Shown: piece after piece, positions 1-5,791 of the stretch
Layout: each line of letters opens with the position of its first letter
Numbering within the stretch: the first letter of the stretch is position 1
NCBI GenBank assembly: GCA_038199265.1
Contig: JBBPZD010000133.1
Location: forward strand, 1 to 10,409
Length of the DNA stretch: 10,409 nt
Source: Allobranchiibius sp038199265
GTDB lineage: Bacteria; Actinomycetota; Actinomycetes; Actinomycetales; Dermatophilaceae
Direction: 5' to 3'
The notes under the pieces: model-generated
The model's input: only the letters and a program-made list of their open reading frames with translations
The model's database searches: none
Told to the model about the DNA's origin: nothing
Position numbers and translations under genes: made by a program

Positions 1-573
1 CTGGGCCTGCGGGATCTCCCGGTCCGGCTCCGGCTTGGCTGCGTGGACGATGTCCGGGAACTTGATCCCGTCCTGGATGAAGAACACCGGCATGTTGTTT
101 CCCACCAGGTCGTAGTTGCCCTGCTGGGTATAGAACCGGGTCGCAAAACCGCGGGTATCGCGGGCCACGTCGGCCGATCCACGCGAACCGAGAACGGTCG
201 AGAACCGAACGAAGACAGGGGTTTCGACACCTTTCTTCAAGAACTCCGCGCAGCTGATCGACCCGGCGGCTCCGTTGGCGACGAAGGTGCCGTGCGCTGC
301 TGCACCCCGGGCATGCACCGCACGCTCGGGGATGCGCTCGTGGTCGAAGTGGCTGACCTTCTCGCGCAGGTGGTGGTCCTGGAGCAAGGTCGGGCCGCGC
401 GGACCGGCTCGCAGCGAGTGATCGGTGTCGCGCAACCGGGCACCGTGCGCGGTTGTCAGGAACTCGCCCTGCTGGGCCATCGCGGACCCGTCCAGACCCG
501 TCTGCGCACCGGTCGGGGTGACCGTGGCGGGCCCTTGCTGGTCGTCCTTGTCATTGTTCGGTAAATCTGTCAT
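1..573 (-). CDS. katE: Catalase, KatE/HPII-like, N-terminal part (runs off the window)
   Basis: Heme catalase that converts hydrogen peroxide to water and oxygen in the cytoplasm. The 191 visible residues cover the N-terminal arm and the distal heme pocket. H87 in the VHARG motif is the catalytic histidine, S125 lies in VRFSTV, and N160 lies in GNNMPVFFIQD. The reading frame is open to position 1, so the proximal tyrosine and the rest of the barrel lie outside. The extended N-terminus, with GPRGPTLLQD and HFDHERIPER, is typical of the family, and the long polar leader points to the large-subunit clade; whether the flavodoxin-like C-terminal domain is present cannot be seen. The ATG at 571-573 follows a GGAGG about 8 nt upstream. 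The start lies inside the 3' end of the DUF998 gene (23-nt overlap), so the two are probably co-transcribed. Family assignment is very secure; the katE label rather than another clade is likely but unproven. Confidence 0.95.
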   Translation of the reverse strand, partial: MTDLPNNDKDDQQGPATVTPTGAQTGLDGSAMAQQGEFLTTAHGARLRDTDHSLRAGPRGPTLLQDHHLREKVSHFDHERIPERAVHARGAAAHGTFVANGAAGSISCAEFLKKGVETPVFVRFSTVLGSRGSADVARDTRGFATRFYTQQGNYDLVGNNMPVFFIQDGIKFPDIVHAAKPEPDREIPQAQ

Positions 574-1375
574 GTCCCCTACCTCCGTGGTCGGCTGTCT
601 CACGTCGCAGATCGTGGTCCACGTCCTCACACTCTTGACGAAGTGATTTACCCGGGCCCGGCGGCACGCAAACCTTCACCGTCCACGGCAGTGCCGCAAT
701 CCAGGCCGAGACGACGACGATCCGGATGCGTTCGACCAGGGCCACATCAACCTCGACCAGCAATAGAGCCAGATCGGCCAGCCCACAGAGCCCGATGGCG
801 GCGGCCAGCACAATATTGACCCGCATCCCAACGGTCACCGCGCTCGTCCTGCGCGCCCCACCAGCAGTGTGTTGCAACCATGCAGCACGTGCGGCCCAGG
901 CGGCACCCAACCCTGCCGCAGCAAAACCGACGAGCCCGCTGATTGTGTGCCCGACCAGGAGCTGCCCCATCAGCCCGGTGACACTGTTGTCCCCGATGTC
1001 ACATCCGGCCTGCGTCGACGGCCGACAGTCCATCGAGGTGGAGCCGTCCAACACCGAACTCAGACCAACGGCTGCTACGGCGACCAGCGACCACCGGACA
1101 GCCCGCTGGCTGTTGTGTCCGCGATCGCCGGCGGGCCAACTCAACCAAGCGAGAACCATGAGCAGCACCCCGGCGAGCAGGTCCGAGGCGCGGTACCACT
1201 CGGCGTACGGCACTCCGGGACGCTCCAGTTCACTGACGAAGTCGGCAGCGCGATCCGTGGGCAGCAGGTACGACATCAGAAATGAGCTGTAGAGCAGCGC
1301 AGCGGCAGCAGCCACGTATTGAGCAGCGACATGACGGGTTCTCGAACCGGGCCAGTCCACCGCCAACTTCCTCAT
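551..1375 (-). CDS. DUF998 family integral membrane protein
   Basis: A 274-residue polytopic membrane protein of unknown biochemical function. Hydrophobic segments at roughly residues 17-38, 64-81, 94-110, 138-164, 182-208 and 216-235 suggest six helices. Between helices 3 and 4 lies a loop with VLDGSTSMDCRPS and a second cysteine (C117 and C125); an Asp followed by a Cys-containing loop here is characteristic of DUF998 proteins. The C-terminal 35 residues are polar and charged and overlap the ribosome-binding site and start of the catalase gene, so translation of the two genes is probably linked. The ATG at 1373-1375 lacks a clear Shine-Dalgarno sequence. However, a SigB-like -10 element ends about 9 nt before it, which would fit a leaderless or nearly leaderless transcript. 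The role is not known; the position before catalase suggests a stress-associated membrane protein, which is inference. Confidence 0.82.
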   Translation of the reverse strand: MRKLAVDWPGSRTRHVAAQYVAAAAALLYSSFLMSYLLPTDRAADFVSELERPGVPYAEWYRASDLLAGVLLMVLAWLSWPAGDRGHNSQRAVRWSLVAVAAVGLSSVLDGSTSMDCRPSTQAGCDIGDNSVTGLMGQLLVGHTISGLVGFAAAGLGAAWAARAAWLQHTAGGARRTSAVTVGMRVNIVLAAAIGLCGLADLALLLVEVDVALVERIRIVVVSAWIAALPWTVKVCVPPGPGKSLRQECEDVDHDLRRETADHGGRGHDRFTEQ

Positions 1376-1384
1376 GAATCATTC

Positions 1385-1410
1385 ATACCCAGCGCCGCAG
1401 AGGCCTACAC
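1385..1410 (-). promoter_or_regulatory. Candidate SigB/SigF-type stress promoter for DUF998-catalase operon
   Basis: On the minus strand, GTGT (1407-1410) is separated by 16 nt from GGGTAT (1385-1390). This matches the actinobacterial general-stress sigma pattern GNNT-N14-16-GGGTAY. A start site 6-8 nt downstream would fall within a few bases of the ATG at 1375, giving a leaderless mRNA, which agrees with the absence of a ribosome-binding site. A catalase downstream makes a stress sigma factor plausible. This is motif matching by eye, without experimental support. Confidence 0.45.
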
Positions 1411-1426
1411 GGAGTACGTGCTGGTG

Positions 1427-1452
1427 GATTGAGAACCGACGGACCGGGGTAG
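1427..1452 (+). promoter_or_regulatory. Possible second stress-type promoter, facing the SRPBCC operon
   Basis: GATT (1427-1430) and GGGTAG (1447-1452) are 16 nt apart. They resemble the GNNT-N16-GGGTAY pattern of the divergent site but miss the final pyrimidine. It would start transcription near 1459 and leave a leader of about 40 nt with a good AGGAG before the gene at 1501. If real, the two divergent operons would share a stress sigma factor. Weak. Confidence 0.25.
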
Positions 1453-1460
1453 GTGAAGCG

Positions 1461-1490
1461 ACGATCCCGAGTATCACGACCCCGAGTATC
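1461..1490 (+). repeat. Two tandem 15-bp direct repeats ahead of the SRPBCC gene
   Basis: Positions 1461-1475 and 1476-1490 are consecutive copies of ACGAYCCCGAGTATC that differ at one base (T1465 versus C1480). The repeat ends directly at the AGGAG ribosome-binding site (1491-1495). It lies in the leader region, not in a recognised gene. It could be a regulator binding site or a simple recent duplication. Confidence 0.7.
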
Positions 1491-1500
1491 AGGAGCGAAC

Positions 1501-1938
1501 ATGCCTTCAGCAGAACGCACATTCACCGTCACTCCCCCGCCCGAGACCGTGGTGGAGTACCTCAAGGACTTCACGAACGCTGAAGAATGGGACCCGGGAA
1601 CCACGAAGTGCATCCGGGTCGGTTCGGGCACCATCGAGGTCGGAGCGAGCTGGCGCAACGAGTCGAAGCTGGCTGGAAACACCACCGAGCTGACCTACAC
1701 GCTCACTGAACTCACCGCCGACCGCATCGTCTTCGTCGGTGAGAACGAGACCGTGCGCATGACAGACACCATTGACATCACCCCCGCCGGCAACGGCAGC
1801 CAGGTGCGCTACCACGCCGAGATGGACCTGCAGGGCGCTGCGAAGTTGGCGACTCCGGTTGCCAAGCTCGGCTTGGAGAAGCTCGGCAACGACACCGAGA
1901 AGATGCTGACAGACGCCCTGAACGCGTTGGCGACCTGA
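1501..1938 (+). CDS. SRPBCC-fold (polyketide cyclase/START-like) protein
   Basis: A 145-residue protein with the layout of the SRPBCC superfamily, whose members bind hydrophobic ligands in a helix-grip cavity. The N-terminal strand RTFTVTPPPETV is followed by a helix VVEYLKDFTNAEEWDPGT (about residues 18-34), then alternating strands including GTIEVGASW, ELTYTLTELT, RIVFVGEN, VRMTDTIDITP and QVRYHAEMDL. A long C-terminal helix covers residues 113-143. The FTNAEEWDPG stretch is the usual signature after helix 1 in these proteins. The ATG at 1501 is chosen because AGGAG lies 5 nt upstream and because it begins just before the first strand; an upstream in-frame ATG at 1453 would add 16 basic residues with no homology look. 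The stop is followed only 18 nt later by the YqcI/YcgG gene. Ligand and function are unknown. Confidence 0.85.
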   Translation: MPSAERTFTVTPPPETVVEYLKDFTNAEEWDPGTTKCIRVGSGTIEVGASWRNESKLAGNTTELTYTLTELTADRIVFVGENETVRMTDTIDITPAGNGSQVRYHAEMDLQGAAKLATPVAKLGLEKLGNDTEKMLTDALNALAT

Positions 1939-1956
1939 GCGCCGCCTCTTCGATCG

Positions 1957-2685
1957 ATGAGCCCTAGAAATGACATGCCCAGATTGACGACCTACCTCAG
2001 CAGCGCTGCCGATCGGGAACTGGAGGTGGCGCCTTACGGCGAGGTCACGCAGACCCTGGCCACGATGGTCGGCCACCCCGAGTACCCATGCCTGGGTGCG
2101 CGGTCGGTGTTCCGCAGTGACCGCGCGCAGATCGAGGTACTGGAGGAGATGGGCGGCCCCGAGGACCTCGCCGAGCTGAGCGACCGGTTACATGAGTTCG
2201 GCCGGGACACCGATCCGGACGGCGGGTTCGCGTCGCTGATCGCGGTGTTCCGATCCCCCGAGCCGACCAGCGAGGAACAGTTCGAGTCGTTGCTGTGGGG
2301 TGTCCTGCGTGACCTGGACGACGGGGACGACCAACCCTGGGCGGGCGGGGTGTCCTCCGATCCGGTGCAACCGCACTTCGCCTTCAGCCACGGCGGCACG
2401 GCGTTCTTCGTGGTCGGCTTACACCCTGCGGCGTCCCGAATCGCTCGCCGCGCGCCGCTGCCGACTCTGGTCTTCAACCTGCACCAACAGTTCGAGAACC
2501 TGCGCACTGGAGGCGGTTTCGACCGCATGCGCGACGCGATCCGCACCCGGGACGCCCGACTACAGGGCTGGGTCAACCCGATGGCCGAAGATCACGGCAA
2601 CAACTCCGAGGCCCGCCAGTACTCCGGTCGTCAGGTGCCGCAGGACTGGGTGCCGCCGTTCACCCCCCGAGAGGGCGACGAGTGA
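1957..2685 (+). CDS. YqcI/YcgG family protein (GntA-like putative heme-dependent N-hydroxylase)
   Basis: A 242-residue soluble protein that I recognise as the YqcI/YcgG family from several conserved blocks: YPCLGARSVF (43-52), FVVGLHPAASR (151-161), PTLVFNLHQQFENLR (169-183), LQGWVNPM (202-209), and SEARQYSGR (217-225) followed by a W231-PPF ending. One family member, GntA of guanitoxin biosynthesis, is a heme-dependent N-hydroxylase, so N-oxidation of an amine or guanidino group is the best guess here. The substrate cannot be read from sequence. Full length for the family, with no signal peptide. The start could be 1957 (MSPRND) or the in-frame ATG at 1975 (MPRLTTY); neither has a strong ribosome-binding site, so coupling to the preceding gene 18 nt upstream may matter. 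Its TGA overlaps the GTG of the DUF1989 gene by 4 nt. Family confident, activity inferred. Confidence 0.88.
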   Translation: MSPRNDMPRLTTYLSSAADRELEVAPYGEVTQTLATMVGHPEYPCLGARSVFRSDRAQIEVLEEMGGPEDLAELSDRLHEFGRDTDPDGGFASLIAVFRSPEPTSEEQFESLLWGVLRDLDDGDDQPWAGGVSSDPVQPHFAFSHGGTAFFVVGLHPAASRIARRAPLPTLVFNLHQQFENLRTGGGFDRMRDAIRTRDARLQGWVNPMAEDHGNNSEARQYSGRQVPQDWVPPFTPREGDE

Positions 2686-3353
2686 CCGACCCACGCCGTC
2701 CTGCCACACCGCGCCCGACGACCGATCCGGTTGCCTACGCGGGTGATTCGTCGGCTCCGGCAAACGGCTGGACCCGCCTCCCCCCGCAGACCGGGTTACT
2801 CGTGCGGGTGCCTGCAGGCTCGATTCTCGAGATCGTCGACCCGTGCGGTGAGCAGGTCGCGGACCTGTACCTCGCCTGCGCCGACAACCCGATGGAGAAC
2901 CTGTCGGCAGGGCGAACGGTGGACTACAACAACACGCTGTATGTCTCCACCGGCGACAAACTGTGGAGCAACCGCAGCAGCGTTCTCGCGACGATCGCCT
3001 GCGACACCGTGGGCATCCACGATCTGACGCTGACCCCCTGCAGCCAGCAGACCTTCGACCTGCTCTATCCCGAGTTCGACGGCGCCCCGCACCCCAGCTG
3101 CTTCCAGAACATCTGCGACGCGCTCGGCCCGGTCGGTGTCGATCCGGACCGCATCGGCACGACCATGAACGTGTTCATGGATGTGTGGACCAGCCCGGAC
3201 GGCGAGTTGAACATCGACCCGCCCCCGACCACGGCCGGTGACCGCTTCTCGATCCGCGCCGAGGTCGACCTGTTCGCCGCCGTTACCGCCTGCTCGGCGG
3301 AGAAATCAAACGGTGGCACCTGCAAGCCGATCGACATTCGCCTGCGCGCCTGA
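2682..3353 (+). CDS. DUF1989 / urea carboxylase-associated family protein (CgdA/CgdB-like)
   Basis: A 223-residue protein with the full DUF1989 pattern: an N-terminal strand pair, GEQVADL (56-62), SAGRTVDYNN (75-84), LWSNRS (94-99), DTVGIHDLTLTPCS (108-121), HPSCFQNI (137-144), NVFMDV (163-168), AGDRFSIRA (185-193) and DLFAAVTACSAE (196-207). H113, C120, H137, C140 and C204 are candidate metal or active-site residues. Proteins of this family occur next to urea and guanidine carboxylases, and the CgdA/CgdB pair acts as carboxyguanidine deiminase. Here there is only one DUF1989 gene and no carboxylase or allophanate hydrolase in view, so the substrate may differ. The GTG start overlaps the previous stop as GTGA, implying translational coupling with the YqcI/YcgG protein. 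Residues 1-30 are Pro/Thr-rich and probably disordered. A hairpin 20 nt after the stop probably ends the operon. Confidence 0.88.
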   Translation: MTDPRRPATPRPTTDPVAYAGDSSAPANGWTRLPPQTGLLVRVPAGSILEIVDPCGEQVADLYLACADNPMENLSAGRTVDYNNTLYVSTGDKLWSNRSSVLATIACDTVGIHDLTLTPCSQQTFDLLYPEFDGAPHPSCFQNICDALGPVGVDPDRIGTTMNVFMDVWTSPDGELNIDPPPTTAGDRFSIRAEVDLFAAVTACSAEKSNGGTCKPIDIRLRA

Positions 3354-3373
3354 GGTCACCTCTGCTGCTGTTG

Positions 3374-3388
3374 CGGGGCCGAGCCCCG
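3374..3388 (+). terminator. Candidate terminator hairpin after the DUF1989 gene
   Basis: CGGGGC (3374-3379), a CGA loop, and GCCCCG (3383-3388) form a perfect six-base-pair, all-G/C stem 20 nt after the stop codon. The following bases are modestly T-rich (ACACTTGTTGT) but lack a continuous U-run, as is common for actinobacterial terminators. Confidence 0.5.
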
Positions 3389-3509
3389 ACACTTGTTGTC
3401 GCCTCGTTGCTGCGTGCAGCCATCCAGTACAGCGGGCCACGGTCCGCAGCACCCGGTCGCACGATGGCCACCACCGTGGCACCGCGGTCTGTCTCCTCTC
3501 GAGTACGTG

Positions 3510-3550
3510 AAGCGCAACGCTTGTCGATTCTGTACCTGGACAGAACCAGG
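3510..3550 (+). repeat. Two small inverted repeats in the intergenic region before the VOC gene
   Basis: AAGCG-CAA-CGCTT (3510-3522) and CCTGG-ACAGAA-CCAGG (3535-3550) are perfect inverted repeats within the 267-nt gap 3354-3620. A further GCCAC/GTGGC pair lies at 3467-3480. They could be operators or structured leader RNA for the gene at 3621. Apart from the terminator hairpin and these repeats I see no convincing gene in this gap, and no confident promoter hexamers. Confidence 0.4.
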
Positions 3551-3620
3551 AGCGTACGGTTGCCGCACCCTCTTGCACGTCAATTAACCGCCCGACTCGC
3601 CGAATTGACAGGACTCACCC

Positions 3621-4010
3621 TTGCCACAAATCACTGGGCTCCACCACGTCGCGCTGACCGTGAGCGATCTGGCCGTCAGCGTCCCGTTCTACGAGAAGGT
3701 CCTCGGCAGTTCGCCGGCGTCGAAGATGACGGACGGGCCTTTCACCAGGCGGGTGTTCGCCCTCCCCGGCGGCCAGGGCCTCGGGCTCACCCAGCACGAC
3801 CACAGCAACGGCGCTGCCTTCGACCCCACCGAACCCGGACTGGACCATGTCGGTCTGGCCTGCACCGACCGTGAAGAGGTGCTGGCCTGGGCCGTCCACC
3901 TGGACAGACTGGGCATCGCTCATAGCGGAGTAAAGGACGCAGAGTACGGCAGTGCGCTCAGCTTCACTGACCCCGACGGCAATGCCCTCGAGTTCTTCGC
4001 AGGCGCCTGA
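3621..4010 (+). CDS. VOC/glyoxalase-fold protein
   Basis: A 129-residue single-module VOC protein (two beta-alpha-beta-beta-beta units). The N-terminal unit has ITGLHHVALTVSDLAVSVPFYEKVLG (4-29) and the second has LDHVGLACTDREEV (74-87), then FTDPDGNALEFF (115-126). Candidate metal ligands are H9, H76 and E124. The position where E. coli glyoxalase I has its Glu ligand aligns, by eye, to G55, so lactoylglutathione lyase activity is doubtful; a dioxygenase, resistance protein or other VOC role is possible. The start is TTG at 3621: it is the only start just before the conserved ITGLHHV strand, it follows an AGGA at about 11 nt, and there is no ATG or GTG in frame after the upstream stop near 3587. 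NhaA starts 60 nt downstream on the same strand, so the two may be co-transcribed. Confidence 0.88.
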   Translation: MPQITGLHHVALTVSDLAVSVPFYEKVLGSSPASKMTDGPFTRRVFALPGGQGLGLTQHDHSNGAAFDPTEPGLDHVGLACTDREEVLAWAVHLDRLGIAHSGVKDAEYGSALSFTDPDGNALEFFAGA

Positions 4011-4016
4011 CTCACC

Positions 4017-4029
4017 AGCTGCGGCAGCT
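4017..4029 (+). other. Small hairpin between the VOC gene and nhaA
   Basis: AGCTG-CGG-CAGCT forms a five-base-pair stem 6 nt after the VOC stop codon and about 40 nt before the nhaA start. There is no T-run behind it, so it is more likely a weak attenuator, an mRNA stabilising hairpin or chance than a full terminator. The 60-nt gap is too short to hold a known ion-sensing riboswitch. Confidence 0.25.
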
Positions 4030-4070
4030 CCGGACATACGACCAGACAGACCCCCCATTCGAGGAGAGCA

Positions 4071-5279
4071 GTGACCGACGTCGACGAGCAGTCGCCGACC
4101 CGCGCGCGGTCGGTGGTGCAGGAGTTCCTGCATAACGAGGCCACCGGCGGCATCGTGTTGGTGCTGGGCGCCGTGGCAGCCGTCATCTGGGCGAACAGTG
4201 CGTTCTCCGACAGCTACGAGTCGTTCTGGAACTACAAGCTGACGCTCGGCTGGGGATCGGCGTCCATCACCGAAGATCTGCAGCACTGGTTGAACGACGG
4301 GCTGATGGCGATCTTCTTCTTCGTCGTCGGCATCGAGATCAAGCGCGAGTTGGTGGTCGGAGAACTGCGCGATCCGCGTGCGGCCGCACTACCCGCGGTG
4401 GCTGCGGTCGGCGGCGTGCTCTTGCCAGTGGCCATCTTCTTCGCGCTGGTGCCCGATGCTGCTAGCGGCGGCTGGGGTATCCCGATGGCCACCGATATCG
4501 CTTTCGCACTCGGTGTGTTGGCGCTCCTGGGCGACCGCGTTCCAGCAGGCGCCAAGCTTTTGCTGCTGACGGTGGCGATCGTGGACGACATCATCGCGAT
4601 CGCCGTGATCGCGATCTTCTACAGTGGCGGCCTCTCCTTCGCGTGGCTCGCCGGGGCTGTCGTCGGGTTGCTCGTCGTCGTCCTCATGCGCCGTCTCGGC
4701 GTGACCGCGATCTGGCCCTACGTCGTCGTGGCCCTCGTGGTGTGGGTGGCGACCCTGGAGTCCGGGGTGCACGCCACGATCGCCGGTGTCGCCCTCGGCC
4801 TGCTGACCCCGACGGGGAAGGTCGGCGGTCGCGAGGTGTTGACCACGCTGGAGCACCGGTTGCACCCGTTCTCCGCTTTCCTGATCATCCCGCTGTTCGC
4901 GCTGGCCAATGCAGGTGTCGACTTCCGGGGTGGGTTACTACAGGACGCCGTGAGCAACGCGCTCACCTGGGCTGTCGCCGGCGGGCTGATCATCGGCAAA
5001 CTGGTCGGCATCAGCGCGGCAGTCTGGGTCTGTCTCAAAACCGGTCTGGGCCGTCTGCCCGACGGGGTTCGGGGTGCGCACGTCGTCGGCGTGGCCGCAC
5101 TGGCAGGCATCGGCTTCACCGTGTCGCTGTTCATCTCCGAGTTGGCCTACGACCAGGCCCGTTTGGTGCAAACCGCCAAGGTCGGGATCTTCGCCGGTTC
5201 TATCCTTGCGGCAATTCTGGGCACTGCGGTCATGCTTGCCGCAGGAAAGCGGCGAGCCGCCCCCTCCACTGACTTGTAG
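4071..5279 (+). CDS. nhaA: Na+/H+ antiporter NhaA
   Basis: Inner-membrane antiporter that exports Na+ (or Li+) in exchange for H+, serving sodium and alkaline-pH tolerance. The protein has 402 residues, the usual length, with about 12 hydrophobic segments. Diagnostic motifs are present: FLHNEATGGIVLV (19-31), WLNDGLMAIFFFVVGIEIKREL (73-94), GIPMATDIAFALG (136-148, D142 equivalent to E. coli D133), VAIVDDIIAI (168-177, D172 and D173 equivalent to D163/D164), HPFSAFLIIPLFALANAGV (265-283) and IIGKLVGI (307-314, K310 equivalent to K300). All key transport residues are intact, so it should be functional. The GTG at 4071 is preceded by GAGGAG with 4 nt spacing and gives the normal short cytoplasmic N-terminus. 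It is downstream of the VOC gene with a 60-nt gap and convergent with the ABM gene. Confidence 0.97.
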   Translation: MTDVDEQSPTRARSVVQEFLHNEATGGIVLVLGAVAAVIWANSAFSDSYESFWNYKLTLGWGSASITEDLQHWLNDGLMAIFFFVVGIEIKRELVVGELRDPRAAALPAVAAVGGVLLPVAIFFALVPDAASGGWGIPMATDIAFALGVLALLGDRVPAGAKLLLLTVAIVDDIIAIAVIAIFYSGGLSFAWLAGAVVGLLVVVLMRRLGVTAIWPYVVVALVVWVATLESGVHATIAGVALGLLTPTGKVGGREVLTTLEHRLHPFSAFLIIPLFALANAGVDFRGGLLQDAVSNALTWAVAGGLIIGKLVGISAAVWVCLKTGLGRLPDGVRGAHVVGVAALAGIGFTVSLFISELAYDQARLVQTAKVGIFAGSILAAILGTAVMLAAGKRRAAPSTDL

Positions 5280-5284
5280 ATCCG

Positions 5285-5300
5285 AGTGCACGAAAGCACT
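5285..5300 (+). terminator. Weak hairpin in the convergent gap after nhaA
   Basis: AGTGC-ACGAAA-GCACT makes a five-base-pair stem 5 nt after the nhaA stop, in the 65-nt gap before the convergent ABM gene. It could act in both directions, but the stem is short and there is no poly-T tract. Confidence 0.3.
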
Positions 5301-5344
5301 GTCGGTGTGCGAACCCAGATTTCCCTCGCTGCCGTGGTGACCCT

Positions 5345-5665
5345 CTATCCCACCCTCATCTCGCCCATCTCTCCCCATCCGTCACCGTCTACTTGGTGGC
5401 TGACGATCTTGGGGGTGGCCAAGAGGGCCTGGGGAATGTCCTGGATGGCTTGCTGGAAGTGCTCGCTGTTGACATGCGGCTGCGCACCGTCGTCGGTGAA
5501 GGCCTCGATCAGCACGAACTGGTGCGGGTCATCCACACTGCGGGACCATTCGAACCACAGGTTCCCCGGCTCGGCGCGGGTGCCGGCCGTGAAATCAGCT
5601 ACCAGATCGATGAACCGATCGGTCCACTCCGGCTTGGTCTGGAATTTGACGTTGATCAGGATCAT
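5345..5665 (-). CDS. ABM-domain protein (putative quinol monooxygenase, YgiN-like)
   Basis: A 106-residue protein of the antibiotic biosynthesis monooxygenase superfamily, a dimeric ferredoxin-like fold. The strand MILINVKFQTKPEW starts the domain, followed by a helix WTDRFIDLVADFTAGTRAEPGN (14-35). The typical LWFEWSRSVDDPHQFVLIEAF (36-56) comes next, and then a segment with HVNSEHFQQAI (64-74). This order and the EPGN...DP..F.L.E pattern are characteristic of the YgiN type, which act cofactor-independently on quinols. The exact substrate cannot be told. The ATG at 5665 is preceded by GGAGGAG and begins exactly at the first strand; longer in-frame starts upstream (to 5923) would run into the divergent gene and carry low-complexity arginine-rich sequence, so I reject them. 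It is transcribed divergently from the GMC oxidoreductase operon. Confidence 0.88.
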   Translation of the reverse strand: MILINVKFQTKPEWTDRFIDLVADFTAGTRAEPGNLWFEWSRSVDDPHQFVLIEAFTDDGAQPHVNSEHFQQAIQDIPQALLATPKIVSHQVDGDGWGEMGEMRVG

Positions 5666-5705
5666 CGGGGCTCCTCCAGCAGGTGACTGAGATATTTCGA
5701 GCGTA

Positions 5706-5727
5706 TGCGCGCCAGCCTGCTCGCGCA
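5706..5727. repeat. Inverted repeat in the divergent ABM/GMC promoter region
   Basis: TGCGCG (5706-5711) and CGCGCA (5722-5727) flank a 10-nt spacer in the 190-nt gap between the divergent ABM and GMC-subunit genes. The centre-to-centre spacing of about 16 nt is compatible with a dimeric regulator. No regulator gene is visible nearby. Confidence 0.35.
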
Positions 5728-5762
5728 CCCGGGGGCCGTGCGCCGACCTTCGAGTAGAACCG

Positions 5763-5791
5763 TGGACAGATGTCGTCCTGCGGTGGATAGT
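5763..5791 (+). promoter_or_regulatory. Candidate housekeeping promoter for the GMC operon
   Basis: TGGACA (5763-5768) and GATAGT (5786-5791) are separated by exactly 17 nt and match the sigma-70 consensus at five and four of six positions. Transcription would start near 5798, leaving a leader of about 58 nt before the ATG at 5856. Found by eye. Confidence 0.45.

Noticed and set aside
43..564. Plus-strand open frame of 173 codons
   Set aside because: It is antisense to the catalase gene, whose minus-strand translation carries the family motifs.
726..1292. Plus-strand open frame of 188 codons (and another at 869-1285)
   Set aside because: Antisense to the DUF998 gene; composition is Ser/Thr/Arg/Pro-rich as expected of a shadow frame in high-GC DNA.
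1374..1386. Four-codon mini-ORF whose TGA overlaps the DUF998 ATG
   Set aside because: The ATG at 1384-1386 would overlap the -10 element of the proposed promoter and would not be transcribed; it is probably chance.
1376..1500. Possible guanidine-sensing riboswitch ahead of the YqcI/YcgG-DUF1989 operon
   Set aside because: I looked for paired hairpins with ACGR loops or a ykkC-like fold; ACGG and ACGA occur here but are not closed by stems.
4011..4070. Ion- or pH-responsive riboswitch ahead of nhaA
   Set aside because: The gap is only 60 nt and holds one five-base-pair hairpin; there is no room for a known aptamer.
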